Part shown: positions 35,449 through 43,704 of the stretch, piece after piece
How positions within the stretch are numbered: the first letter of the stretch is position 1
Layout of the letters: every line of letters begins with the position of its first letter
Assembly (NCBI GenBank): GCA_025055115.1
Contig: JANWYJ010000013.1
Location: forward strand, 86,399 to 150,398
Source of the DNA: Gemmata sp.
Lineage (GTDB): Bacteria; Planctomycetota; Planctomycetia; Gemmatales; Gemmataceae
DNA: 64,000 nucleotides
Direction of reading: 5' to 3'
Program-made: the position numbers and the translations under genes
The notes under the pieces: model-generated
Told to the model about the DNA's origin: nothing
What the model saw: the letters and a program-made list of their open reading frames with translations, nothing else
Databases searched by the model: none

Positions 35449-35978
35449 CTCAGGCACCTTCTGGCAACCTGAGGCAGCTTCGCCTCCAGACGTTGTGCTT
35501 CCGGTCGTTGTGGCACCATCCTCGACATTTGGCCCAGCCTGCCGATGCGGCTGATCGGCGAAAGCTAATCTTGATCGAAGCCCCTCAGTTGGTAGGTTTG
35601 GTGGTAGGTTCACCAAAAGGGCAGAGTTGTCTCAAAAACAGGCAAAGTTATCCCTGCGCAAGCCGGTTTGGTACGTTTGCTGCCACAGATGTCCGCCGGA
35701 TAGTCGCGAGGACCATCCGGCGGATGGGGCATGTGATTTTTTGTACTACTCGCAAGCTCCGATGACGGGAACGACTATGTCCACGACTTCATGCCTGCGC
35801 GACCAGTTCGTTTGACAATGGACGCAACCGGCTGCAAGGCCCATCAGCCACGGTCATTTGTGCCGCCGCTTCTTCTCGACATCATCAGAAACACTTATCT
35901 AGCAAAGCTTTATGTCAGATGAAGACGGCTGCCGGGCTACAGATCGGAGTTCCCATTGGCACCGATTCCCAGAACCGA
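35449..35978. other. Intergenic region after tRNA-Asp
   Basis: No supported gene in 530 bp. A perfect 10-bp hairpin TCCGCCGGAT / ATCCGGCGGA (35692-35701, 35715-35724) with a 13-nt loop is followed after 12 bases by a TTTTTT run, possibly a weak terminator. No integrase or attachment-site-like duplication of the tRNA 3' end was noticed. Confidence 0.5.
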
Positions 35979-36686
35979 TTACCAGAAGCGCACACGCCAG
36001 TAATCGTGTGGCGTGGAATTGCGGCCCAGGTACCAGTGTCCGTCTTCCCATTCCAAGGTCACTTTCCGCCATCCCAAGGGCACCTTCGGGAACGGATAGT
36101 AAGGACCGATGAACGGGAAAGCGTTGTATGGGTAGGCCTGGGGATATGCGACACGGCTGATGTTGTTATGCGGAGCGTAGGTGGGCCAAGCGTAGGGCGG
36201 CAGGTGGGGTGCTTGCAAATCCGGTGCGGCTTGACCGGGAACACCCAAAGGAGCCGGTTCCACGATGGGGTTGGCGGGTTGTATAGGCATCGCCGGGGCG
36301 GCCCCCAAACCTGGTCCGATCGGTTCGAGCGGTCCCAGATTCACGGGCGGCTCTTGGATTTGGACCAGTCCCGAACGGGGTGTGACGATGTTATCGCGAA
36401 CGACCAGTACACCTTTCACACCTTGAACGTCCGCGACAATGCGCGCTTTTTGTGTCGTGTCCTTCGCGGTGCCTGTCAGTGTGACAATCCCATCTTGAGC
36501 AACGATGGAAATATTGGCTCCTGCCGCGTTGCCAGTAGAACGCAAGCGATAGGCGACATCATCAGCCAGGGTTTGGTTCGGATTAGGCTTCGCAGCGAGG
36601 GGGGGCAGCGGAGAGGGGGGATTGGCGATCACCGAACCGCTCAGACCCGCGGCGACTGTCAGGCTGAAGAAAATACGCAGCTTCAC
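35979..36686 (-). CDS. Exported BON-domain protein
   Basis: 235 residues. GTG 36686 is the start because AAGGAGG lies five bases upstream and the N-terminus becomes a proper signal peptide (KLRIFFSLTVAAGLSGSVIA); the frame extends upstream to an ATG at 36869 without such support. A BON domain (about 38-95) reads NQTLADDVAYRLR, then ISIVAQDGIVTLTGTAKD and VQGVKGVLVVRDNI. The remainder is Pro/Tyr-rich and ends with a WEDGHWYLGR-type segment. BON domains bind membranes or phospholipids, so envelope stabilisation is likely. Confidence 0.78.
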   Translation of the reverse strand: MKLRIFFSLTVAAGLSGSVIANPPSPLPPLAAKPNPNQTLADDVAYRLRSTGNAAGANISIVAQDGIVTLTGTAKDTTQKARIVADVQGVKGVLVVRDNIVTPRSGLVQIQEPPVNLGPLEPIGPGLGAAPAMPIQPANPIVEPAPLGVPGQAAPDLQAPHLPPYAWPTYAPHNNISRVAYPQAYPYNAFPFIGPYYPFPKVPLGWRKVTLEWEDGHWYLGRNSTPHDYWRVRFW

Positions 36687-36997
36687 GACGACCTCCTTGT
36701 ACGGTTGAAGTGCGCAGGCACTCAAAACCACAACTATCATGCTCGCGCGGAGCTGAGTCGTCAAAAAATCGCCACGGAATAAGGCCGATCCTGCACGCGA
36801 GAACCCCCGAAGAACCTGCAGTGTCGAGAGAACCCATCGGATCGATACAGATCGCACCGCTTGTGACAATTTTCACAACAAGTTCACCAAAACGATTGCA
36901 GTTGTGGTCTTTTTTCCCCCCGGAATTCCTTCCCTTGCAAGGCTCTTTGGGATAGCATCGGAGACGATTTTCTGAATCTCCTCCGGAGTGGCGTGAC
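36687..36997. other. Divergent intergenic region, BON / Gfo-Idh genes
   Basis: 311 bp without a supported gene. It holds the CRP-like palindrome listed separately; no other clear structure was seen. Confidence 0.55.
36862..36877. promoter_or_regulatory. CRP/FNR-type palindrome TGTGA-N6-TCACA
   Basis: TGTGACAATTTTCACA matches the E. coli CRP consensus arms exactly and extends by one base each side (T, A). It is located between the divergent BON and Gfo/Idh genes, about 120 bp before the latter. CRP-family binding is inferred from the motif only. Confidence 0.5.
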
Positions 36998-38233
36998 ATG
37001 GACTCTCCTAGCCGTCGTGATTTTCTGGTAACGTCTACGGCCAGTGCGTTGGTGCTGGGTGCGCCGGCGGTACAAGCCCGCGGTGCGAATGAGAAATTGA
37101 ACATCGGTCTGATCGGCAGTGGGAATCGCGGTCGTACGCTGGCGATTGAGTGTTTCAAAGCCGGGCAGAATCTTGTTGCCATCGCGGATGTGGCCCAGTT
37201 TCGGCTCGATTGGGTCACGGCTCAATTGGCCACGGCAGGACTGAAGGAAAAGCCCACGCCCTACCGCGATTACCGGAAATTGTTGGAGCATCCTGGACTC
37301 GATGCCGTCATTATTGCCACCCCCGATCACCATCATAAGGACTGTCTGCTGGCGGCGATGGAGGCCGGTAAGCACGCCTACATCGAAAAACCTCTCAGTC
37401 ACAGCATTGATGAAGGCAAAGAGATGATCGCCGCTGTGCGGAAGGCCAAAAAAGTCGTTCAGGTGGGCAATCAACGGCACAGCGGTGAACATTGGGCTCG
37501 CTGCCGCGAGGTTATCCAATCGAAGGATTTTGGGGATTTGGTCTGGGTCAAGGTGTGGGACTGCCGCAATTGGGTCAAGCGGGACCCCTACGCCGTGCCC
37601 AAAACGTTTGATGAATCCCAACAGCGCGGCGTGAATTGGGAGGCTTTTCTGGGCCGGGCGAAAAAGCAGCCGTTTGATCCGGTACGCTATTGGGCGTGGC
37701 GTTGGTATTGGGATTTCGCCGGGGGTCTGATGACCGACATTGGCGCCCACCAACTAGATATCGTCCAATGGCTGGGCGGCGTGGCTGCGCCGAAAAGTGT
37801 CGTTGCACATGGCGGCGTGTACCACTTCAAGTATTGGGAAACACCCGATGTGATCCACGGCATCTGGGACTATGGCCGCTTCACAGCCACTTTTGCCGTT
37901 GAATTTATCAACGGCTTTGATGGGGTCGGTGCCACATTCTACGGCACGAAGCAAACCCTCCACTGCGACGCCGACGCTGGCGGGACCATCAAGTTGTTCG
38001 ACACCATCGACAAATTCAACCCCACCTTGAAACCGAAAGCGGAGTGGAAGGTGGTCAATGAAACCCCCCTGCACGTTCAGAATTGGCTCAACGCCATCAA
38101 GGACAACAAAGACCCCAGCTCGCCGATCGAACTAGGCCATCAAGTTATCACCGCGGCGCACCTGGCCAACATTTCCTACCGGACCGGCCAACGCGTGGTC
38201 TGGGACGCGGAAAAAGAACGAATTGTTGGTTAA
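36998..38233 (+). CDS. Tat-exported Gfo/Idh/MocA family dehydrogenase
   Basis: 411 residues, twin-arginine signal (SRRDFLVTSTASALVLG). The NAD(P) Rossmann domain starts LNIGLIGSGNRGR (about 34-46). IIATPDHHH and the catalytic-region motif YIEKPLSHS (about 121-129) are typical, as is the C-terminal MTDIGAHQLDIVQWLGG. All hallmarks are intact, so a redox enzyme acting on a sugar or cyclitol outside the cytoplasm is likely, with tightly bound cofactor. The CRP-like site upstream would fit carbon-source control. Confidence 0.87.
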   Translation: MDSPSRRDFLVTSTASALVLGAPAVQARGANEKLNIGLIGSGNRGRTLAIECFKAGQNLVAIADVAQFRLDWVTAQLATAGLKEKPTPYRDYRKLLEHPGLDAVIIATPDHHHKDCLLAAMEAGKHAYIEKPLSHSIDEGKEMIAAVRKAKKVVQVGNQRHSGEHWARCREVIQSKDFGDLVWVKVWDCRNWVKRDPYAVPKTFDESQQRGVNWEAFLGRAKKQPFDPVRYWAWRWYWDFAGGLMTDIGAHQLDIVQWLGGVAAPKSVVAHGGVYHFKYWETPDVIHGIWDYGRFTATFAVEFINGFDGVGATFYGTKQTLHCDADAGGTIKLFDTIDKFNPTLKPKAEWKVVNETPLHVQNWLNAIKDNKDPSSPIELGHQVITAAHLANISYRTGQRVVWDAEKERIVG

Positions 38234-38654
38234 CCCTGACTCCAGGATCGCCTGCACCCCAACCCTGCGGGCGAAGTCGGGCAGCCCTGGCACGACCTGG
38301 TGCCGGGCATGCACAAGGAAGCGGCTCGAGTAATGCGGCGAAGTTGGGTAGCGCTGGCACGACCGATCGTGGACGATGCACCCTCAAGGCGGTTCCAAAA
38401 CCCCAAAAACGTCGGCAAACAAGGCTCTTCCGGCTCTAGCGCCGGCGCTAGGCGATAGCGGACAAAGCTCTTCCGGCTCTAGCGCCGGCGTTGGGCGGTG
38501 AAATCGACCGCAACCGACCGGAAATCGGCGCTGAGGCCGTGGAGTGGAATTGAAGTTGTTGGTCCAACCGGCAACGATTGGTGGCAAATCACCAAACAAC
38601 CGAAAAGTCCCACCCATGGCTGGAGTGGCCTTTGTTCGATTCTGAGGTAGTTCC
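38234..38654. other. Repeat-rich intergenic region
   Basis: 421 bp without a gene. It contains a 27-bp imperfect repeat (38271-38297 and 38338-38364, 24 of 27 identical), a perfect 24-bp repeat (38424-38447, 38467-38490) and the palindrome CTAGCGCCGGCGCTAG (38436-38451). These could act in transcript folding between two plus-strand genes. Confidence 0.6.
38424..38490. repeat. 24-bp direct repeat containing a 16-bp palindrome
   Basis: Copies 38424-38447 and 38467-38490 are identical (43-bp period). The first extends into the perfect palindrome CTAGCGCCGGCGCTAG at 38436-38451. In the second copy the right arm is changed to GGCGTTGG, so only one copy is palindromic. Confidence 0.9.
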
Positions 38655-39587
38655 ATGTTCATTTTTGAGAAAGCCCCCTTCCCTTCGTGCCATGCCTCCA
38701 CCGTGGTTGAACACGAGCCGGGCAAACTCATGGCAGCATGGTTCGGTGGCAAAGACGAAGGAGCAAAGGACGTGCAAATTTGGAGCAGCGTCTTTGATGG
38801 TAAGAAATGGGGCGAACTGGTGTTACTAGGCACAGAACCGGGGCAGCCGTGTTGGAACCCGGTCTTGTTCAAAACCGCCAAGGGTACGTTGTATTTGTGG
38901 TACAAGGCCGGCCCCAGCCCGGAACGATGGAGCGGATTTGTCCGCACTTCTTCCGACAACGGCAAAACTTGGAGTAAGGTCGAAATGCTGCCCGCCGGCT
39001 TCTGGGGACCAGTGCGTGCCAAGCCGATTCAACTGGCCAATGGCACTATTTTGGCAGGTACGAGTGTGGAAAGTCACCGCAATTGGACCCCCTTTGTCGA
39101 CCGCTCCACCGACGACGGCCAAAGCTGGACCCGTTCCAATGCCTTTCCTGTTCCTGGAAAGTTCAACCAGATTCAGCCCGCATTGCTGGAAACCCAGGAC
39201 GGTACGATTGTGGCCCTTATGCGCTCGCGTGACCCACGCGTGGTCTGCCGCTCCGAATCGAAGGATGGGGGGGTGACCTTCACTCCCGCAACCCCCACCG
39301 AGCTGCCCAATCCAAGCACCGGCGTCGATTGCGTCAAGCTGGCCAATGGTGATTTCTTGATGATCTGCAATCCAGTGGAGAAAGGCCGTACCCCGCTGAG
39401 CCTGGCCCGTTCTCGTGATAAGGGTCGAACCTGGAAGGTGATTCTCGACTTGGAAACCGAAACCGCCGCGGAGTTCTCCTATCCGGCCATGATTCTCTCC
39501 TCCAGCGGCCTTTTGGAAATCACTTACACCTGGAAGCGGACGCATATCAAGCACCAAACCCTCGATCCGAAGAAACTACGTGATTAA
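38655..39587 (+). CDS. Sialidase-family (BNR/Asp-box) beta-propeller protein
   Basis: 310 residues without a signal peptide. Four Asp-box repeats are visible, SSDNGKTWS, STDDGQSWT, SKDGGVTFT and SRDKGRTWK, as in six-bladed sialidase propellers. The start FEKAPFPSCHASTVVE and an RSRDPRVVCR segment supply Arg residues similar in placement to the sialidase Arg triad, and an early Asp (KDEG) could be catalytic. The fold is clear; whether it cleaves sialic acid, rhamnogalacturonan or another glycoside is not. Genes of this type often lie near Gfo/Idh dehydrogenases in planctomycetes, as here. Confidence 0.8.
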   Translation: MFIFEKAPFPSCHASTVVEHEPGKLMAAWFGGKDEGAKDVQIWSSVFDGKKWGELVLLGTEPGQPCWNPVLFKTAKGTLYLWYKAGPSPERWSGFVRTSSDNGKTWSKVEMLPAGFWGPVRAKPIQLANGTILAGTSVESHRNWTPFVDRSTDDGQSWTRSNAFPVPGKFNQIQPALLETQDGTIVALMRSRDPRVVCRSESKDGGVTFTPATPTELPNPSTGVDCVKLANGDFLMICNPVEKGRTPLSLARSRDKGRTWKVILDLETETAAEFSYPAMILSSSGLLEITYTWKRTHIKHQTLDPKKLRD

Positions 39588-39913
39588 AATTTGTACAGTT
39601 TCAACTCGACACACAGAACTGCAGAGGGCCTCCGCGAGAGGCGACCCGCGAAGGAGCGACACATAAAGCTGCATGGCCGCGTCAGTTCATCTCCTTCGAC
39701 GGCAAAGACCGTTGAAGGTTCACGCGCGCCGGTGGGTCGGGCGAGCTGTGCATTGAGTCATGGAAGGTGGATCGTCAATCGACTCGCAACGTTCCCATGC
39801 GCTACTGGATCGGGCAAGAGAAGATTGGACGCCGTGCGCGAGAGTTATAGACTACTTCTCAGTTTTGGGCCGGTGCTGACTCTTCTGAACCGTCCCGCCT
39901 GTAATGCCCGCCA
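39588..39913. other. Intergenic region before trkH
   Basis: 326 bp. No gene, repeat or clear promoter recognised. Two reading frames cross it but lack ribosome sites and recognisable motifs. Confidence 0.5.
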
Positions 39914-41305
39914 ATGCGCCCCCTTTGGGACCTTCCCGTTGGACGCCGCCCGTCATTATGGCGGCGCTTAACTGCGCCGCAGCTTTTTGTCGGTTCGTTC
40001 ACCATCCTTATCGCCTTCGGAACGATTGGCCTGAAGTTTCTTCCCGGCCTCTATACAGGTGAGCCTCTCAACTGGCTGGATGCCCTCTTTACAGCCACCA
40101 GTGCAGTCTGTGTCACCGGTCTGAATGTCATCGATCCGGCGACGGCTCTCACCCTACGCGGACAAGCATTTGTGCTGCTGCTGATTCAATTAGGCGGTCT
40201 GGGGATGCTCACATTCACCAGTTTGGTGATTCTCGCCCTCGGTGGGCGGTTGTCCCTGCGCCAAGAAGCGCTGTCCGCGGGCAGTCCGATGGATGTGGGC
40301 CAACACCCGATCAATCCCCGGCAGCTATTGCGGGATGTGATCATCTTCACCGTCTTGTTTGAATCTGTTGCCGCGGGCATTCTCTATTTGCTCTGGGTAC
40401 CGCGGCTGGGCTGGGAGGGTGCGGCATGGCCCGCTCTGTTTCACTCGATCAGTGCCTTTTGTAATGCTGGGTTTTCCACCTTCAGCGATAGCTTGATGTC
40501 GTTCCAGCAATGCCCCCTGACACTGTTGGTGCTGTCGGTGCAGATTGTGGCCGGGGGAATCGGTTTTTTGACCCTCGAAGAACTCTACTTGCACGCCAAG
40601 GCTCGCCGTGAACAGCGGAACTTCCGGCTGTCGATTCACTCCCGTCTGGTACTTGTGACAACCGCGGTGTTGCTGGTCGGCGGATGGATAGTATATATAT
40701 GTTTAGAATGGAATGCGGCCCTCTCCGACCTGCCGGCGGGCCACAAGCTGACCAATGCGCTGTTCATGAGTGCCACAGCACGAACCGCCGGATTCAACAC
40801 CATCGACCACGCCAAGGCCAGCGATGCTGGCAACTTCACCACCATTTTGTTGATGTCGATTGGTGGCTCGCCGGGAGGCACCGCTGGTGGATTGAAGACA
40901 ACGACCCTCTCTCTGTTGCTCATACTGGCATGGTCACGCTTCCGTGGTCGCGATATCGCCAGTGTGTGGAGCCGCTCTTTGCGTAAGGAAACGACTGATC
41001 GTGCCGTCGGTTTGTTTGTGATCGCCTTCGCCACAATGACGATGGGCATCCTGTTGTTGACAGTCACGGAAAGCGACTCTCCCCACGGTGGGTTTCTCAT
41101 GCGGATGTTTGAAGCGGTGAGTGCCTTCAACACGGTCGGTTTGTCGATGGGACTAACCCCGCACCTTTCACCGGCCGGTCGGGTGATTGTTATTGTGCTG
41201 ATGTTTTTGGGCCGTGTCGGACCCCTGGCTTTGGCGACAGCACTCGCCGTGACAGCGAAAGCCGGCAAGTTTCGCTATGCTTACGAGGAAGTGGTCGTGG
41301 GCTGA
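39914..41305 (+). CDS. Potassium uptake protein, TrkH/KtrB family
   Basis: Ion-conducting membrane subunit of a Trk/Ktr potassium system, 463 residues. The four pore-loop filters are visible with their conserved glycines: TSAVCVTGLNVID (about 51-63), SAFCNAGFSTFS, SATARTAGFNTID and SAFNTVGLSMG. Hydrophobic pairs flank each loop (fourfold M1-P-M2 repeat), and the third repeat carries the glycine-rich gate SIGGSPGGTAGGLKT. The TrkA-type regulator gene begins 62 bp downstream. The start at 39914 is taken with MRPLWDLP; an alternative may lie a few codons later. The gene's final codons are echoed downstream (41329-41349). Confidence 0.9.
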   Translation: MRPLWDLPVGRRPSLWRRLTAPQLFVGSFTILIAFGTIGLKFLPGLYTGEPLNWLDALFTATSAVCVTGLNVIDPATALTLRGQAFVLLLIQLGGLGMLTFTSLVILALGGRLSLRQEALSAGSPMDVGQHPINPRQLLRDVIIFTVLFESVAAGILYLLWVPRLGWEGAAWPALFHSISAFCNAGFSTFSDSLMSFQQCPLTLLVLSVQIVAGGIGFLTLEELYLHAKARREQRNFRLSIHSRLVLVTTAVLLVGGWIVYICLEWNAALSDLPAGHKLTNALFMSATARTAGFNTIDHAKASDAGNFTTILLMSIGGSPGGTAGGLKTTTLSLLLILAWSRFRGRDIASVWSRSLRKETTDRAVGLFVIAFATMTMGILLLTVTESDSPHGGFLMRMFEAVSAFNTVGLSMGLTPHLSPAGRVIVIVLMFLGRVGPLALATALAVTAKAGKFRYAYEEVVVG

Positions 41306-41349
41306 GTTTCCGGCCGTTTTGCAGGGCCTACGCCGAAGTGGTCGTGGGC
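41282..41349. repeat. Echo of the trkH 3' end
   Basis: 41282-41302, encoding the last seven codons of trkH (YEEVVVG), recurs at 41329-41349 with 19 of 21 bases identical, between the trkH stop and the trkA start. Confidence 0.8.
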
Positions 41350-41367
41350 GAAGGTGTGGATCGTCCT

Positions 41368-42024
41368 ATGAAGCGGTTTGTGGTGATTGGTTTGGGGAAT
41401 TTTGGTTCCAGCGCCGCGGAAGCCTTGCATGCGCAGGGGCATGAAGTGATTGCGGTCGATCCCCGCGAAGAAGCGGTGGACAAAATCGCCCCCTATGTCA
41501 CGCGGGCTGCTGTGGCCGATGGGCGGAACGTGCAGGCCTTGGAACGCATTGGGGCCAAAGGTGCCGATGGGGGCATTGTCAGCACGGGTGACGACATCAC
41601 GGCGAGTATTTTGGCCACGATGGCTTTGCGGGATTTGGGCGTAAAAGATGTCTATGTGAAGGTCGTCTCCCGCGATCATGCCCGTGTGATGGAACGGATT
41701 GGTGCGACGGAAACGGTCTTCCCAGAACGTGACTCGGCCCTGTGGCTGGCGTCGCGGCTATCGGGATCGGACATTCTCAACTATGTCCGCCTGGGCAACG
41801 GCTTTAGTGTTCAGGAAATGGCCGTTCGCGAGGAATGGGTGGGCAAAACCCTGCGGGAGTTGGAACTGCGGCAAAAGTATGGGATCACCGTGATCGCCCT
41901 TCACGACATCCTTCAGGACAAGATGGTGGCCACACCCGACCCCGACGTAACGCTCAAAGGTTCAGAGACCCTGGTTGTTGCGGGTCGCGATGAAGATTTG
42001 GCCCGCGCCGGTGGCGGAAACTAG
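41368..42024 (+). CDS. Potassium uptake regulatory protein, TrkA/KtrA family
   Basis: Cytoplasmic RCK-domain regulator, 218 residues from ATG 41368 (MKRFVVIGLGNFG). The frame extends upstream from a GTG at 41338, but that part is the echo of trkH and is not conserved-looking. TrkA-N: Rossmann GLGNFGSSAAEAL and the terminal acidic EVIAVD of strand 2, indicating NAD(H)/ATP/ADP binding. TrkA-C begins near 137 (NGFSVQEMAV) and ends LVVAGRDEDL. It gates the TrkH/KtrB channel encoded just upstream. Confidence 0.9.
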   Translation: MKRFVVIGLGNFGSSAAEALHAQGHEVIAVDPREEAVDKIAPYVTRAAVADGRNVQALERIGAKGADGGIVSTGDDITASILATMALRDLGVKDVYVKVVSRDHARVMERIGATETVFPERDSALWLASRLSGSDILNYVRLGNGFSVQEMAVREEWVGKTLRELELRQKYGITVIALHDILQDKMVATPDPDVTLKGSETLVVAGRDEDLARAGGGN

Positions 42025-42091
42025 AAGCCCTGGGTGGCCGACCAATGTTACTATGCATATGATCAATGTGAACATTAGTTATTCATCTGGG

Positions 42092-42481
42092 CTAAGACTC
42101 CGATGATTCGGATCGGTTCATCAAGACGATACCGGCAACCAACGCCACCAGTGCCACTCCTCCGCCAAGATAAGCGGTCATGCTCACTTCACCCAGGCTG
42201 AACTTCTGGTAGATTCCCCACCCCCAACTGACCAACCCGATGATCAGCCCCGCCAGCATCAGCAGTAAACCGCCCAAGCGCAGGGCATTGTCGCGGCTTT
42301 GCTCCAGCTGGGTTTCCACACTCGGCGGTGGTAAGGGGTGCGGATGCCGCAGATGAGGCTTCGGTCGTGCCTCCTTCAGTAATACTTCGGGTATTCGCTT
42401 CCCGCACTCGGCACACCATTCGTCGAGAATTTCTGCAAGCGTGAAAATGTGATCGCAGCGGGGGCAGCGATGTTCGGCCAT
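42092..42481 (-). CDS. Zinc-ribbon membrane protein
   Basis: 129 residues. N-terminal zinc ribbon CPRC (6-9) and CAEC (23-26), a His/Pro-rich linker, then two hydrophobic helices (about 68-88 and 101-121). Small proteins with a ribbon and two membrane passes are common and of unknown function. Convergent with trkA and divergent from the receiver gene. Confidence 0.65.
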   Translation of the reverse strand: MAEHRCPRCDHIFTLAEILDEWCAECGKRIPEVLLKEARPKPHLRHPHPLPPPSVETQLEQSRDNALRLGGLLLMLAGLIIGLVSWGWGIYQKFSLGEVSMTAYLGGGVALVALVAGIVLMNRSESSES

Positions 42482-42803
42482 TGGCTTGGCTCCAGCAGGG
42501 TTCGTCCCCTACGCTACGGCAAAGCGTGCGGAAACTCAAGTTGGCCCACACGATGTTACGAACAAGGCGAAATGTTACGAACGGGGCGAAATCTCAGCAG
42601 GCACTCCGAGGAATCTGGATTCCTTGTGACCTCTCGGAGAGTTTGAGAAGGGTGGCTGGGCTTGCGGAACTTTGCCCGAACAACGGATGATCGCCCCAAA
42701 CGCCCGTGTCGGACGAACTTGCCAGGTTGCGATTTCTCCCAGACGGGCTTCCTTGAGGTTGGTAAAGTAAAAAGAGTAGCTGAGTGAGTACTGAGGGTCC
42801 GTC
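42482..42803. other. Divergent intergenic region before the receiver gene
   Basis: 322 bp without a gene. A 19-bp tandem pair occupies 42553-42590. No clear sigma70 promoter stood out. Confidence 0.5.
42553..42590. repeat. 19-bp tandem direct repeat
   Basis: ATGTTACGAACAAGGCGAA (42553-42571) is followed directly by a copy with two changes (42572-42590), between the divergent zinc-ribbon and receiver genes. Confidence 0.88.
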
Positions 42804-43202
42804 ATGGCCGAACAGAAGTTGATTCTGCTTGTCGATGATGATCGAGAATTGGTCGACGCGATGCGCGTGGTGTTAGAACGTCAGGGTTATCGCGTCATTC
42901 AAGCGCACGATGGCCACCAGGGCAAGCAAGCGATTTACCATCACAGACCAGATTTGGTCATTCTCGATATGATGATGCCGCGGATGGGTGGCTATCCGGT
43001 TTTAGAACATTTCAAGGACAAAAGTGATGCTCCTCCCATCATCATGATCACCGCCAATGAAGGCAGCCGCCACAAAGTATATGCCGAGTACCTTGGCGTC
43101 GTCGATTACATCCGCAAACCTTTCGCGATGGAGCGACTTCTGGAGACTGTCACCAAGGTTCTGGGAGCGAACAAAGCCGAAGGCAGCCCACCGGAGAATT
43201 GA
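42804..43202 (+). CDS. Single-domain response regulator (CheY-like receiver)
   Basis: 132 residues, only a receiver domain. Acidic cluster VDDD (10-13), phosphoacceptor Asp in VILDMMMPRMGG (about 54), switch Thr in MITANE (about 84) and conserved Lys in IRKPF (about 106) are all present, so it should be phosphorylatable. No output domain, so it acts by protein contact. No histidine kinase is adjacent. Confidence 0.88.
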   Translation: MAEQKLILLVDDDRELVDAMRVVLERQGYRVIQAHDGHQGKQAIYHHRPDLVILDMMMPRMGGYPVLEHFKDKSDAPPIIMITANEGSRHKVYAEYLGVVDYIRKPFAMERLLETVTKVLGANKAEGSPPEN

Positions 43203-43326
43203 TGTACCAACAGAATGAGGTTGGCCAGAACGAGGGTGGCGGCTGATCGCAACAGCTCGTGGCTAGCACCACAGCCGGAAGAGTTCATTGCGCCGACGCG
43301 GGGATGGGATGATAGCTTTCGGCCCA

Positions 43327-43677
43327 TCAGCTGGTTTTGCGCCGCAGTGTCACCGCGGTTCCGTAAGCGAGTACTTCGGTGGTCCCTGGGGTAAACTCGG
43401 TGGCATCGTAGGCCATGCCAATGACCGCGTCAGCGCCGATTTCATGGGCTTGGCGGGCCATCTTCTTGAAGGCCTCCGAGCGTGCGGCTTCGCAAACTTC
43501 TTCGTAGGCAGCGACATTGCCACCAATGAAACTTTTGAAGGCACCGCGGATGCCCTGAGTGATGGATGTCGCCCGGACCACGATTCCACGCACGATGCCA
43601 AGGTACTCCACGATCTCATAGCCTTCAACGTGCATCGTCGTGGTCACGATCATTCGGGGGGCATTGTTTTCCGCCAT
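43327..43677 (-). CDS. YbjQ/UPF0145 family protein
   Basis: 116 residues matching the YbjQ family: MIVTTTMHVEGYEIVEYLGIVRGIVVRA-type start, AFKKMARQAHEIGADAVIGMAYD and a final GTAVTLRR. Family members form pentameric rings and have been labelled heavy-metal-binding, but function is unproven. GGAGGTG precedes the ATG. It follows gcvPB by 27 bp on the same strand and is probably the last gene of the glycine cleavage operon, perhaps incidentally. Confidence 0.85.
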   Translation of the reverse strand: MAENNAPRMIVTTTMHVEGYEIVEYLGIVRGIVVRATSITQGIRGAFKSFIGGNVAAYEEVCEAARSEAFKKMARQAHEIGADAVIGMAYDATEFTPGTTEVLAYGTAVTLRRKTS

Positions 43678-43704
43678 GGTTCACCTCCGGATTGGGTGGG
43701 CCTG

